Shown: positions 20,432 through 32,810, numbered from the stretch's first letter. The stretch is 64,000 nucleotides of DNA from Mytilinidion resinicola (GCF_010093595.1 NW_022985439.1:120869-184868); one strand, 5' to 3'. The notes: generated by a model not told the origin, from the sequence alone. Numbers and translations are program-made.

Positions 20432-23400
20432 TCACACCTCTGTCTCCTCCACATCAGCACTCTTCCCACCACTCCAATCCCCCACTGTCTTTCCCTTGGC
20501 AGCTAGATTCGGGAAGACGCCCTTGGCCTTCTCATCCTCTTCTCCCTCCTCCTCCGCCAATTCGCTCAACTCGCTTTCATCATCCGCGCTATCATGCACA
20601 GACCCCGGCACACTCACCGGCGCACTCCCACCCGCTCCTAACCCCTCTCCTTTCAAGCTCGCAGCCGCAGAAAGCGGGACCTGCAGCCGGTTCTCAGGGG
20701 GCGCATTGCTCGGAAGGACTGGCACAGTCAAATTGGGTGTCGTGTTGTCAGAGGACTGGCCGGAGCCGGAGCCAGGAACAAGACCCATGGTAACGAGGTC
20801 AGCGAGGGATGTTCGCGCACTGGTCGGCGGACTGCGAATCGGCATCGGCACCGCAGGCGCGGGCGGCCTCAGCACCGCCGCCTCCGCCTTCTTCTGCAAC
20901 TCTCTACGACCAACGCCTTTAGCGCGTGGGCGGGGCGCTTGCTGTTCCTGCTGCGGTGGCATGCCGTGAGTATGGAATGTCGGTTTCGAGTCTGAGGAGC
21001 CATCTGTCTGCATATTCATCAGGCTCGAGAGGTTCATCATATTCGCCGGGGCCTGGTGTTGCGGTACAGGCGGCTGAGGCGGTTCCAGATTCGGCCCAAC
21101 CTGCGCGTATAGCAGAGCATACGCGTCGCCGATGAGGTCGTCAATGAGGAGGGCTTTCATGAGACCGTTGTTGAGTTTCTTAAGCTCGATGACCTCGCGG
21201 AGGACCTCAACGATGGGGTGGGTTGGATTTGCGTGGCACCATTGATCCAGACGCGTGCTGCGGGCTGTGAAATCATCGTGATTGAGAGACTTGAAGACAG
21301 CGTCTTCGTGGCCCTCTGGGACTTTGCCCATGCGGCGGAGAAGTTTCAGGTACGCGAGGCAAAGCTCGCCCCAGAGCTTTGCGTGCTCGAAGAACTCGTG
21401 GGGTTTTTTGCGGATGCGTCGGGCGAGGGTTTCGAGGTTGGCGCGGTCGCCGGTCTGAACGAGGAGGCGCACGAAGAAGCGCGTGTAGCGAGTTGTGTAG
21501 ACGAAATGGCGGCCTGGGCGTTCGTTCTCTGGTTTCCAAACCTGCACGGCCATTGTCTTTGTAAACATCTGCGCCGTGAATTCGGATTTAGCACCTAGAG
21601 CGACGGGATAGTCTTCCGCAGAGTCGTCGTAGATGACATGTGCGGCGCGGGCAGTCATGCGATGATGCCAGCCCGCTTTGTCTGCGCTACGCAGAGCCTT
21701 GAGAACTTGGAGAATGTAGTGTTCCCATTCGTCTAGGTCGGTACATGCTGGGATGTTCTTCGCGTACGAAGTGTTCTCCAGAATCTCACTCCCAAGCTCA
21801 GGCTCAATCTCCTTTTGATGAACCAACTTGTAGACTATTGACACCAGCTTGTAGTGAGGCTCCAGTATTGGTTCGCGGCGATTGTCCTTCTTTGGCAGCA
21901 CGTCGATTGCTCGTACGATGGCGTTCACCACCTCTCCATAATTGGGAACCTTGCTGTTGCCTCGAGTAATCACGTCGGCACAGTGCATCTTCCAGAGGCA
22001 TTTTCCTAGCATATAGTGGTTCAGCCACTTGTTCGGATTGCCCGCAATGGCCCTCTTGAACAGCACGCTGGCTAATTTCCAAGCCGAAAATGGCCGCATA
22101 GGAGAGAATGGTTCTCCTTGGAAGATAGTTTGTACACTGAAGTACTTCTGCTCCGTTTCGCGAAGGTTGAACGCATGCATACTGAATGGCTCCCTCGAAG
22201 AGGAATAGATTCTGTTGCCAAAGTCCTCATACATCTGTGAAACCTTCGCGATAGTCTGCGGGGAAGAGTCGGCATCCCGTACTGCGCATGCGACTGCCAT
22301 CGTGTAGGCGTGTATAGCATGCCGTTGAAAGTTCAAAATCTCGAGACTGTTGCTGTTTAACTTCTCCGCAGTCCACGACACGGCTTCCTCCAGCTGTAAA
22401 TCGTACGCCTGTGCCAGACGATACCACGTTTCCCATCGGTCCGTCGAGTATTCAAGATCTTGCATGAAAAAGGCTGCAGCAATATTGATATCCTCGGTTG
22501 GCCCTGCGGCTATGCGTTTCTGAGTCCGGAATTTATCGAGAGAGATGGAACCCATAACGTAGTACCAGCCTTTCGAGGCTGCAATGGCACGGCCCGGAGT
22601 GATGAGTTTGACGGATAGCGTGCCAACGCCTTCGAGACATCTGAATAGATCGATTGGGTTGATGGGGGACTTGATGAACGAATTGAGAATCTTACGATTC
22701 ATCGCCATGTCATCATTCGCTTTTGGCCGGCCAAGTGCTCCATGCACCTTATCAATGGCGACCTTGAGCTCGCTCTTCGGCAAGTCCTTTGTGTTCATCT
22801 TCCGCGACTGCGACATGAGGAATGCCAGAAGCTGAGTTGCCGTCTTCCTCTCTAGTACTTCCGGTTTTGAATCAAAATCAATGAGTTGGGAAGGATCCGT
22901 GAAAGTGTTCAAACCATACAAATCGTACAAAACTTGTGACAGCTCAATGTCGATATCGGGGAATACCCCATCGGTGGAATCACTAAATCGCACAATTTCG
23001 TCTTTTACAAGCCTAAGGAACGTGCGACCTGCGGCATGGCAGAAACCTCGCAGCCCGGTAGTGTAATGTACACCACGAAGGAACATGTACTTGTCTTCAT
23101 CGGGTGTAGGGAAGACCCCGGCGTTTTGGACGATTCCCTCTTTGAAGAGGGAGTACTGAAGAATCCATGCACGCATTTGCATGTCATGCACCTTCCTTAA
23201 CACTGCATTGTACTTCAAAGCATTCTGCGATCCATCGTACTTTGGTGTCGGTATATGTTGGACGCGCACTAGGTCTTCGTAGACGTTGGCTGCCGTCATG
23301 ATCTCGAGAAATTGAGTGATCGCTTTCATCGATGTTTGCAAGTGTTCATAGTCTATGCAGTCGAATGCCGTATCGTCGCCTTTGACCAATTGCAAGATTT

Positions 23401-26400
23401 TGATCAACAATTCATCGATGATGCGCAGACTGCTAAGGAGCAGGAAATAGCGATCTGAGGTTTGCGCGTCCTGGTAGGTTGGCGAGCAGAACTCCTTGGT
23501 TATGACTTCGACGCTTCGCAAGTAGCAAGAGACAACCTTTGGTGGATATTCAATAGCTTCGTAAGCTTCTCGAAGCCGTTGCCAAAGTGAAAGACGAAGA
23601 GAAACGTTGGCAGTGTCGAGGAACTTCCTCATTTCTCGCAGTGGGTTCGTCACCTGGACATCATGCGAAGCGGAGTCTTCGTCGAATGTTGCATTGCTAC
23701 TACCATCGTCTTGGCTACGGTCGTTGCCATTAGCGATAGGCTCAACGTCCAGCTGCATATTGTCCAGAGGTTCCAGGATCGGTTCTAAGCTCTCTATGAC
23801 GGCCACAGGATCCTTCTCGTCGTGGTTGAAAACCTTCAAGAAGAAGCCCTTCATGCTGATCTTAGCCAGTTCTCGGTCCACAGCGGCGACGGACAGTTCA
23901 GGCATGACGGCATTGTTCTGAATCTGAATTGTCGGCTCGCCGATTGACTTGAAAATCCTCTTCAGATCATCCATACAATTGAGGATATGTTCTGGTGGCA
24001 CATCTTCGCAAACACTGATATGGAATGCAGAAGCCCAGATATGCCTCAGTTCAAGCTGGTCGAGGTCGCCCGCTTGACGGACAGTTGATCGCATCGTTAC
24101 AACGTCTCGAGCCATTAATGCCCATCGCTCCAGGCGGTCTTTCTGAATTGTTTGTGTTCCCTCATCAACGCCGCTATTGGGATGCCGAATCAAAGAGTAG
24201 ATGTCTAGATGGAGTTCGAAGAGTGTTTGCGCCATCTCTAATGTAGCGGTATCTTTGTCCTCAAAATCCTGTGAGAACCCTGCTGTCCGATGTTCAAGTT
24301 GCTCGGAGTTCAGCTCGAAGATCTGATGTTGTAGACGTTGGTATATGTACTCGTCTAGGATAACAATGACTTGAACAACATGTCGCTTTAAGTCGTCAGT
24401 CCACCGAAAATGCATATAAGTGGATTCCTTGACGTCTCCGGAGACCCCTGCTACGGCCGCAGATCCAGGTAGCAGTAAGGTCTCAAGCCACGCGAACGCA
24501 ACCTCTTTCATACTCAACCAGTGGGAGTTCACTGTGTCTGCAAATTGCGATAGTCCCTCATCTCCCAGGAATGGCTTCGTACAGCTGAGAGACCCTCCAG
24601 ATTTGGCATATCCTAGAAACGCGTTCAGACCCGCTTCTCGTGACATTCCACCCAAGTCTACCGTTTCACCGCTAAGTAGAACAGCAGCTGTTTTCGAAGG
24701 ACTGTATTTCATGACGAAAAACATATCGCACACTGCTTTGCTAGTACTATCGACGGAGTCGATGGGTGTGTCGGGCTGCGAATCAATGTATAAGGCCCTC
24801 AGTTGCTTTGGCGGTATAAGACCTGCGATGCCGAGCTTCTCAAGATGCTTGATCCAAGTACCAAAGGTCACATCGTCTGACCTGTGAAAGGCAGCAAGCA
24901 TGTCCTCTGCTTGCTTGGCCATTTCTGCATCGTCTCCTCCTGGGCCCTCTACGATGGACTCTCGGGCGCGAATTCTCTTACTACGCACTCTACCGCCATC
25001 GGCCGTTTCGGGAAGGTCGGCGGAATCAGTAGAGCGTTTACGAGATGGTGCAGAGGAAATCTCGGGAGCAGCGGTTGCCTCAGTTTCCTTCTCTTTCTCC
25101 GTTGTGTCCGCGTCAACTTCAGCCATGGTGACATCCTCAGTTGCTCCGACGTCACGTTGCTTTAACCCTTCTCGGTCTGGAACCAAAAAGTCGTCTGCGG
25201 GATTTGCACCCTCGATTTGCACCATGTCGTCTGTTGGTTTGTCGTCTCCAGATGTGGACGGATTTGATTGTGCAGTATGGTCTATATTTAGAGGAGCATG
25301 GGCGCTCCCTGGCTGTGAAGTGTGATGTTCGCGAGCTGGATCTGGTGGAAGACTGATCTGAATGCCTGATCCAGGTCCAAGGTCTTCATACCCGCTTTGC
25401 TCTGCCATGTGTTGATGTAGTATGACCTCTCCTACTGCGGTCCAATCCCTTTTGGCGGGGCTCAAGGCATATTGTTTCGGAGTACGGCCAGATATTTCAG
25501 AGGAGTTAAGCTTAGAGACCTCAGACGGCAGAGGGGCAAAGGAGTATGGGTTGAGTCGGCTTTTGAGCAGTTTAGATAACTTCTTCCTCTTCATAGACGA
25601 TAGAGGAGCCTGCATTAGCGAGAGATCGTCTTCCAATTTCTCCGCTAGCTAGACGACGTTAATGAATGCTGGTATAGCAAGAGACAACAGGCCTTACTTC
25701 TTTCAACTCATGGCCTGCAAAGCCTTCCTCCAGTCCTGGCAGCCGGAGGATGCTCTCAAGGCCCTCGTCATCCCCATCTAACACAGCTTCCAAGCAAAAG
25801 CGGGTAATGCGACTGCTTCCTACGAGGGCCGCTACAGAGGATATTCGTGACCACAAGTCCAAATCGGCATCGTCCTTGTCCAGAGCTTCGGCGAAGTACC
25901 GCAACGGGCCCTCGGTACTCCGGCGTATTGCAACGGCATCCGTTTCTGAGTGTCCCGGTTCCGTGTGGGCCTGCTGCAGGCGATGCTGCATCGATTCGAG
26001 CAGAAACTGGCCATAGTTCTTATAAGAGAGATGTAGGATTTGGGGCAGGGTATTGGGGGCGCCGTCTGATGCGCCAGGTAGCTGTACAGGCCCCGCCTCA
26101 AAGTCATCTTGAAGAATGTTGTCAAACTCCAACTTGTCGCCGTAGAGTTCATGGCGCCGGAACTCGGACAGGGACTCTGCATATTTGAATATTTCGGAGG
26201 CAAAGAGGACTTGGTAGGCCTCGGAAGCCTTGTCGTAAGACGGCGGGCCTTCGGAGTGATACTTCAGAGCTGTCTGGTAGAGCTTCAAGGCATCTTCGAT
26301 CTGGATTTCTTTGGTATCGTCGACCTCGTCCTCAGACTCGTTGTCTGACTCGACGTTCAAGGCTTTGAACGCGGACTGTGCACAGCATATATTAGCCTAC

Positions 26401-26453
26401 CTGGCAAGATGTGGAGGTGGGCCGGCGCATGAATCCAAGCTTCCACGTACCAT
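20432..26453 (-). CDS. HIR3: Histone transcription regulator 3 (HIR complex subunit, CABIN1-like)
   Basis: Exons 26453-26451 (ATG only), 26375-25698 and 25648-20432 give 1965 residues, about the usual length of fungal Hir3. Splicing yields M-S-A-F-K-A-L-N-V-E-S-D, matching the typical Hir3 start, and joins H-E-L-K-E to L-A-E-K-L-E-D-D-L across the second intron (GTAAGG donor, ATTAAC branch). Hir3 is the scaffold subunit of the HIR complex, which deposits H3-H4 outside replication and represses histone genes. The first 230 residues carry TPR-like helices, and the long middle is helical repeat. The C-terminus (after about 1740) is Pro/Gln-rich and ends in a Glu-rich acidic tail. Nuclear location is inferred. 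It shares a divergent promoter with the ChAP gene. Confidence 0.93.
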
Positions 26454-26857
26454 GTTGGGAGGGGCTGTAGAGGAGCGTGTAGAGCTCCACGCTGATCAGA
26501 GCGGTGACAAAGGAGAGGACGGCATCCAAGGGAGAGACGCCAGGAGAGGTTTATGTGGGTGGAGAGCAGAAGCAGCCGAAGCAGCAGAAGCAGCAGAAGC
26601 AGCCAGGCGTGAATGAAGTCTCAGAGCCCAGCAGTCGCGTCGCAGCTGGGCAACGCGGAGGAGAGGCCGACAAGCAGCCGTTGCACTAGCGCCGCTGTCG
26701 TCTCGAATTGCATTATGGCAAGCATGTCTGCTGCACCTCCGCCGACGACCACTCCTCCATGAACCCAGCGTGCTGTACTTCCACGCCTGTCCTGATCTTC
26801 CGTGCATCACGTCTCTGCACTGCGCCAGTCTAGCGCGTCTTGCGCTCCACGGCAAGC
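26454..26857. promoter_or_regulatory. Divergent promoter region between HIR3 and the ChAP gene
   Basis: The two start codons are 404 bases apart and point away from each other. The interval contains a short AGCAGA-type repeat. No TATA box is obvious. Joint regulation is possible but unproven. Confidence 0.55.
26564..26604. repeat. Short GCAGAA/GCAGCA simple repeat
   Basis: Interrupted hexamer/trinucleotide array in the HIR3-ChAP intergenic region, probably within the HIR3 5' untranslated region or promoter. It also appears as poly-Ala or poly-Gln-like residues in spurious frames. Confidence 0.6.
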
Positions 26858-29468
26858 ATGGTCATCGCTCCATCTGTTCCTGAGTATGTCCGCATTGCTT
26901 AAAAGAGGCCATATTGGGCCTCTCCTGCCTCAGATCTTCCTACAAAGTCTTCTTCGTTACATCAATGCGCGTTGGACCCCAAAACACTCTTGCAATGCTC
27001 CATTGTCCATGTCCTGGCTCGATGGGCAGACAGCCTTCAGCTTGCGTCTCGAGGCCAGATTGCTGACGGCACACCCGCCCTAGAATTTTCGAGGAAGAGC
27101 TTCATACTGCCGTAGAGGCCCGCGCCGAAACATTGCAGACGCTGCGGGAACTAGGCCCTCCAGATCTCGTCCATCTCGTCAAGCAATCGAAACAGTCGAC
27201 CAAGCAGGTACATTCACCACCTTACCATCCCACCCCACCTCCACCGAGAGTCCTCGACTTCGCCCCGGCACAGCAAATAACCCTCTGCAGATTGGCGTAT
27301 ACCACCATGTTACGGGCATCGATGCGTCCTCATCAGCCAGCTTGGCCGCCTACATAAATACGCTCACATACTCCCCTCACGACAAGACGAATAAGGTGAT
27401 ATCTGGGCTATACTGGTAGGATTACTCCACTCGTTGAATCGCAGACCGCTGACTTGTCAGCTGCTACAATGCCTTTTCGCGTCTGGACATGCGGGTACAG
27501 GTGGCAATACCCGGAACAGTGGAAAGCTATTGCATTGATGAGCGGGGAGACAAGCGCGTAGCCACGGATGATTTGTGGCTGGAAACCTACCTCTGCAGTG
27601 TTCTTCGCGCATATTCTTATGCGGACGATGGATCCGGCGATACGATAAAGAAGATCGTGGGCGTGCGGAGATTCAACCCGATTACCAGCACCGAAAGCGA
27701 GCACAAGTTCTTGGACGCGGCCGAGAGATTATTTTTCCAAGGTACTTGCAATTGCGTCCGAGCATTGGACCTTTTCTCACAAATATCTAGGTTGGCAACT
27801 GGGTTCAGATCCTGAGATACAAGTCCCCAATCTTGTTTCTAACCACCTGACCACCGGACTGCTCGAATATATCAATACTACCGGAAGATACGCCTCTGGA
27901 ATCAATCTATTCGAGAAATTGCGAACTCGAGACCCCGAAATCTCCTCATTGCTCGCCCGAGTCTACATTGCCGCAGATGAAGAAGTCAAAGCTGTCCAGC
28001 TTCTGCACGAGACGATTCAGGACCTACCCATGGATTATTCGCTACTAGACTGTCAAGCCGAGTTTTGCAACAAGAAGGGGCGTGGCGACCTCGCTCTTGA
28101 AATCGCGAAACGGAGCGTGGTTTCTGCTCCGAGCGAGTTTGGCACCTGGGCACGTCTTGCTGAGATCTATGTGACCATGGAGCAGTGGGACCTCGCACTA
28201 CTGACCCTCAACTCCTGCCCGATGTTCACTTACCAGGACAAAGACGCGCCACGGATGCCTGAGCCACTAAAAGTTTTCCTACCTGCGATGCCCGAGACGA
28301 TATGCGATGAGATTGACGACAGCAACGCGGACAGCATTGAGCTTGTGCACCCCACACTACGAAAGCTCCATGCTGCTGGTTTCAAGGGCACCTTCTTAAA
28401 AGCCTACATTCTACTAACCGAGATCACGAAGAAGATTGGATGGGACCAACTGTTACGAATTCGCAGCCAGGTGTTCGTCATGGAGGAGGAATACCGACAC
28501 GAAAAGCAAACCATCACACACCAACCAGGCTCCCGTAATGCCAGCACCACTGCATTACGCTCTCCTAGTCCCAAGACGAATGGTCACGGCGAAACCGAGA
28601 TAGGTTCACCTACCTCAAACACGCCCAACGGCGAGTCATCCCTAGAAGGTGACGCAATCGAAAAACCCGGCCACACCATTACCTCCGAAGAGGTAAAAGC
28701 TGGCAGCGACGAAGTAGGTCCCGACTTTTTCTTGCCAGCAACTCCCCCGCCGTTTATCGTAAAAGAACGCAAGAACACGACCCCCAAATCTTTTTACGTT
28801 GACTTCCACTCCTTTTCTCGTACCGCCTCCCATACATTATTATCCACTAACACCACCCCTAAGCCCGACCAAGCCCAATCCTCAAACTACACCCAATTCC
28901 AAAACAAGCGCCTCTGCGAGCGTTGGCTGGACAACCTCTTCATGGTGCTCTATGAGGACCTTCGCGTCTACACCATCTGGCGCACCGAGATGGCGCAGTA
29001 CAGACAACAGCAGCTCCTCTACAAGAAATCCGCCGAAGAGTGGGAGATTCTAGGCGAGCTGGCAGAGCGGCTCCACCACACCGACGAGGCGGTGGAGGCG
29101 TACCAGAGCTGCCTGCAGATCAAGTTCAGCCCGAAAGCCATGAAGGGCGTCCTCAACCTCAGCGAGATCAGGATAAACGTGCGGGAGACGTGCTCTGCCC
29201 TCCTACGACTCGTAACCTGGCAGTATCGGTGGTACTCAGAAGTACGCTCTTAACCCGCCTTCTCCATGTATAGGAAATGCTAATGTGCGGGTTTTAACAG
29301 TTTTCGCCATCTTTACTCTACACCATCCGCCGCCTCATCGAGGAAGAAGGCGGCGTCAAAATCCGCAGCATCATCCAGGGCACCAGCCTGCCGCAGCATG
29401 TGCTGGACCTCACGCATCACTATGCTGACCTTTGCGCCGCGTTCCGCAGCAATGGTACTGATGGCTGA
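26858..29468 (+). CDS. Exomer cargo adaptor of the ChAP family (Chs6/Bud7/Bch-like)
   Basis: Six exons: 26858-26883, 27084-27207, 27291-27415, 27461-27741, 27791-29241, 29301-29468, giving 724 residues. Phases agree at each junction. ChAPs (Chs5- and Arf1-binding proteins) form the exomer complex at the trans-Golgi network and carry selected cargo, such as chitin synthase 3, to the cell surface. Family features are clear: L-G-P-P-D-L-V-H-L-V-K, G-V-Y-H-H-V-T-G-I-D-A-S-S-S, G-L-Y-C-C-Y-N-A-F-S-R, TPR-like repeats in the middle, and the C-terminal V-T-W-Q-Y-R-W-Y-S-E-F-S-P-S-L-L-Y-T-I-R. A Ser/Thr/Pro-rich insertion occupies about residues 395-500. Filamentous fungi usually have a single ChAP, unlike yeast with four. 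The first small exon (8 codons plus 2 bases) is the least certain part. Confidence 0.9.
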
Positions 29469-30118
29469 GCTTGACTGCGTCTGCCCGCTTTGGTCGTTTC
29501 GCAGCTTTGCTTACGTGCGCGTAGGGTTTGCGAGTTGACGGCGGTTTTGTTAGCTTTTGGCGGCATGGGGTTGTCGGGCGAGGGGGTTTAGACGTTCGAG
29601 GAGGGGAAGGGGGTGCAGGAACTCTTTGTGATGGTTAGGATGGTTGGAGAGGCGGAATGATTGGAGGGTTGCTGGGTGGGTTTGTGGACTTCTTGAGTTT
29701 CAGCGTGGTCTGGTGTATATTTCCGCATGGACCGGTGCTGCAGGGACGACCGATTTTACCTAATACCGATACCTTGAGCTTCCATCAGGGCCATCAAATC
29801 CAGTATCATGAGCTCAGTGTGTCTGTCTATGCCACCAGCTGTTTCTCTGTCATCGCTATCTTTGCCAGCCATCTCGGATTACGCACTTCGTGCCGGAATC
29901 AGCCCATCATCGAGCGTCACGACCTCACTTTCGTCTCCGCTGTAATTGTGTGTGTTCACAACTAGAATTGTTATTTCCCATTTTTATGAATCACACAAAG
30001 CCGCAGTCCATATCGCCGTGATCATGCCGGAGAAACGCTGAGCCATAACCGCAGCCACGATCCGACCCAACCAATCTAGAGCCCCGGACAATCCATCCCC
30101 AACGCAACAACGAATCCT
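29469..30118. other. Convergent 3' flanks
   Basis: About 650 bases between the ChAP stop and the RPS16 stop, which face each other. Short frames only; no repeat or RNA gene recognised. Confidence 0.45.
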
Positions 30119-30963
30119 CTACCGGTACGATTTCTGGTATCTGGCACGCGCACCGGGGCCGCCGAACTTCTTGGGCTCGCAGCGCCTGTTGTCGGCGACG
30201 AGGAGGGTGCGGTCGTATTGGACGAGGGCTTGCTTGAGCTGGTTCTTGGAGTGCTCGTCGATGTATTTTTGGTAGTAGGCGATCTAAATCAAACGTCAAG
30301 ACATTAGTCGTCAGATCCCGGAGTTGCTCGGGTGCGGTTGCCTCGAAGGTAGTGGGACGTACGATTGACTTGGCAATGGCCTGTCGGATGGCGTAGATCT
30401 GCGAAGTGTGTCCACCGCCGGAGACGCGAACGCGGATGTCAACGTCCGCTGTATTTTCTATCAGTATTGTCCTTTTGCTCGATAGTTGGGGATTCCCAGA
30501 ACGCACCGAACTTGTCAACGCCGAGGATGAGGACGGGCTCGTAGACCTTGAAGCGCAGGATTTCGGGCTGGACGAGCGAGAGCGGCTTGCCGTTGACCTT
30601 GATCAGGCCTTTGCCGGACTGTTTGCAGAGGTATCAGTATCGCTATCTCGCAGGATCGGATTCGAGGGTCGTGAAAAGAGGATTCGAATGTACCTTGCAG
30701 TGTGCCACGGCTGGTGAAGTGCGTTAGCGATTTTGCGCGATCGATAAATGGAATTTGGAGTCGCGATAGCTCACCAGTTGCGGTCTTTTTCTTGCCGAAG
30801 CATTGGACACTCTGCTCTCCGTTAGATTCTCTTCTTTGATTCGGGGTTGCTTTCAGGTTGATGGTCCAGGGCTTCGCTGTTCGTGATGTTCTCAGGAACT
30901 TGGTGACGCCCTGGATCCAGCCAAATTGAAAAGCGTCGGGGTACGTGCCTGGGTAGTCGACAT
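30119..30963 (-). CDS. RPS16: 40S ribosomal protein S16 (uS9)
   Basis: Six exons: 30963-30949, 30811-30775, 30710-30694, 30618-30507, 30448-30363 and 30283-30119, encoding 143 residues, the standard eukaryotic uS9 length. The sequence starts [14 protein letters not shown] and includes the [18 protein letters not shown] block. It ends Q-K-S-Y-R, the conserved tail that reaches the ribosomal P site. Intron 1 (137 bp) is needed to connect the first five codons to S-V-Q-C, and its donor reads GCACGT, so it is a GC-AG intron. The others are GT-AG. Many short exons near the start are typical of fungal ribosomal protein genes. It is divergent from the ATS1-like gene. Confidence 0.93.
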
Positions 30964-31282
30964 CTTGGCGGGCTGCAAGATGCGTGCTGTGAGAATGCGA
31001 GGGTGTCGTGGAGGAGTTCGCGATGTCGTTGGAAATTCTCGTGGTTGGAGGTGCGAAATCGTGGTGGGCGCTTGGCGTTGGCTAGCTCGATTTGTCGGCT
31101 AGCGTCGTCACGTGGTGAGTCTCGCTTTTCAGCCATCGCCAGTCTTCAGACTTTCATCATTTTTCATGCAGACTTTTTGAATTCCATCAAATGCCTCAGA
31201 GTGTGAGAGAAGCATACACATGTACCTCGTGTAGCATGGCTTCTAGAATACTACGTCAGTTCAAGCAATAGAAATACAGATC
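30964..31282. promoter_or_regulatory. Divergent promoter region between RPS16 and the ATS1-like gene
   Basis: The 319 bases between two opposite start codons must hold both promoters. No TATA or known ribosomal-protein box was recognised by eye. Confidence 0.45.
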
Positions 31283-32353
31283 ATGACGCTCTATTCCTTC
31301 GGGTCAAATGGATCCTATCAGCTCGGCTTGAGCCACAACGATGATATATCAAACCCCACGTCTTGTGCGTTTCAAAAATCGGCCGAAGGCTTGGATTCGA
31401 TCAGTGTTACCCAGATTGTTGGAGGTGGCAATCACACATTAATTCAACTGTCCAATGGGCTGGTGAAAGCAGTGGGAGAGAACACCGGCTCTCGCTGTGG
31501 ACCAATACCGCATCAAACCTCGGAGAAAGGCAGGAACTTCGTTGTTGGTTTTCAACATTGTCTTGATGATGTTGTCATGTGCGCCGCTTCTTGGGAGGCG
31601 TCAGCGGCAATCGTCCGCAGAGACACTGGCTATGCGATTCTAACAACCGGAACTGGTAGTCGAGGAGAACTTGGACAGGGACTTGATATCGTCAGCTCAG
31701 ATCAATGGAAGGAAGTGCTCAAACCTACCGATTCCTGGGGTGACTCAAACTCACGCCCAGTCGATATCCACGGAAGTATGAACCATTTTGTCACGGTCCT
31801 TTCTAATGGCGAGGTCTACGGCTGGGGTAAAGGTCGCAATGGCCAGCTTGGCGAACCAAGAGAAGATAGCTGGAAGCCCCGAAAGATCCCAGTCCCCTTT
31901 AGAGCCGTTCACGCCGTCTGCGGAAGAGAATTCACTTATATTCTGGGTGCGCCTGAGTCCGGAGAGCACCTAGTCCTCGGCCCTGACAAAAGTAACCTCG
32001 TTTCAGCCGCACCAGCAATCGCTCCTCGCTGGAAACAGGTAGGAGCGACATGGAGCTCGATTCTCGTCTTGGACCAAAGTGGAAACCTTCACACTTGGGG
32101 CAAACGTACCCGAATCACCCCGCCAGAAAGCCTTCCTAGACTTGAACAGGTCGCTATTGGGAGCGAACATGTCCTTGCGACAACGACCAGTGGCAAAGTC
32201 ATCGCCTGGGGTTGGGGCAAGCATGGCAATTGCGGACTACCTATTGATGGAGAGTTCGGAGATGTCCAAGGACGGTACAACGAGATTGAAGCGCATGGGG
32301 CCATCAAGTTACTCGGAGCCGGCTGTGCAACAAGCTGGATTGGTCTAGAATGA
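31283..32353 (+). CDS. RCC1-repeat protein, ATS1-like
   Basis: Intronless, 356 residues. The sequence begins M-T-L-Y-S-F-G-S-N-G-S-Y-Q-L-G-L, a typical first RCC1 blade, and several more blades follow (V-Y-G-W-G-K-G-R-N-G-Q-L-G; H-T-W-G-K; A-W-G-W-G-K-H-G-N-C-G-L), with an S-W-I-G-L-E end. It fits a seven-bladed propeller of Ats1 size. Yeast Ats1 binds Kti11/Dph3 and acts in the electron supply used for diphthamide and wobble-uridine modification; it was first found as an alpha-tubulin suppressor. Assignment to Ats1 rather than another RCC1 protein is inferred from length and the standalone propeller. Confidence 0.8.
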   Translation: MTLYSFGSNGSYQLGLSHNDDISNPTSCAFQKSAEGLDSISVTQIVGGGNHTLIQLSNGLVKAVGENTGSRCGPIPHQTSEKGRNFVVGFQHCLDDVVMCAASWEASAAIVRRDTGYAILTTGTGSRGELGQGLDIVSSDQWKEVLKPTDSWGDSNSRPVDIHGSMNHFVTVLSNGEVYGWGKGRNGQLGEPREDSWKPRKIPVPFRAVHAVCGREFTYILGAPESGEHLVLGPDKSNLVSAAPAIAPRWKQVGATWSSILVLDQSGNLHTWGKRTRITPPESLPRLEQVAIGSEHVLATTTSGKVIAWGWGKHGNCGLPIDGEFGDVQGRYNEIEAHGAIKLLGAGCATSWIGLE

Positions 32354-32408
32354 CGCTGTCTGGGATCTCATGAAAGTTTCCCATCTCTGAGGTGCCCGCT
32401 CTTTCTGT

Positions 32409-32810
32409 GCCTGTGTACACTTGGCTGGCACCGCTTGAGCTCCACTGGTATGTAATCGAATATCGTAAATGCCAGTTTTGGCAAGCCTTATAGCTCTCTG
32501 AGCCACTTCAAGCGGTATTTGGCTGCCACGAGCTGCCAGGCTTAATCAAAGAAAAAGTGGCACTCCACGAATCTGTCATTCTATTCTAAAGCTTCATATA
32601 CGTCAGACACACACTTAATCTCAGCTGTGTACACTTGCCTGGCACCGCCTGAGGTTCTCTGCTACGTTATTAAGAAATATACAACGTCAGTTTTGACGAG
32701 GCTAATAGCTCTCTGGGTTACCGCAAACGGTGTTGAACTTCCACTATATGTTCACCAGAGCCTGCATGGTCTTGGGGAGAAGGCGCACTTTGTGGTCTGA
32801 GGCAGTGTTC
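32409..32810. repeat. Diverged tandem duplication of an intergenic segment (about 215-bp period)
   Basis: Two copies start at 32409 and 32624, both with TGTGTACACTTGSCTGGCAC, followed by AATRTCGTAAATGCCAGTTTTG-like and ATAGCTCTCTG segments. Weaker similarity continues after each (GCCAGGCTTAATCAAAGA against GCATGGTCTTGGGGAGA). Many differences are transitions. No frame crosses the repeats. Confidence 0.65.
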
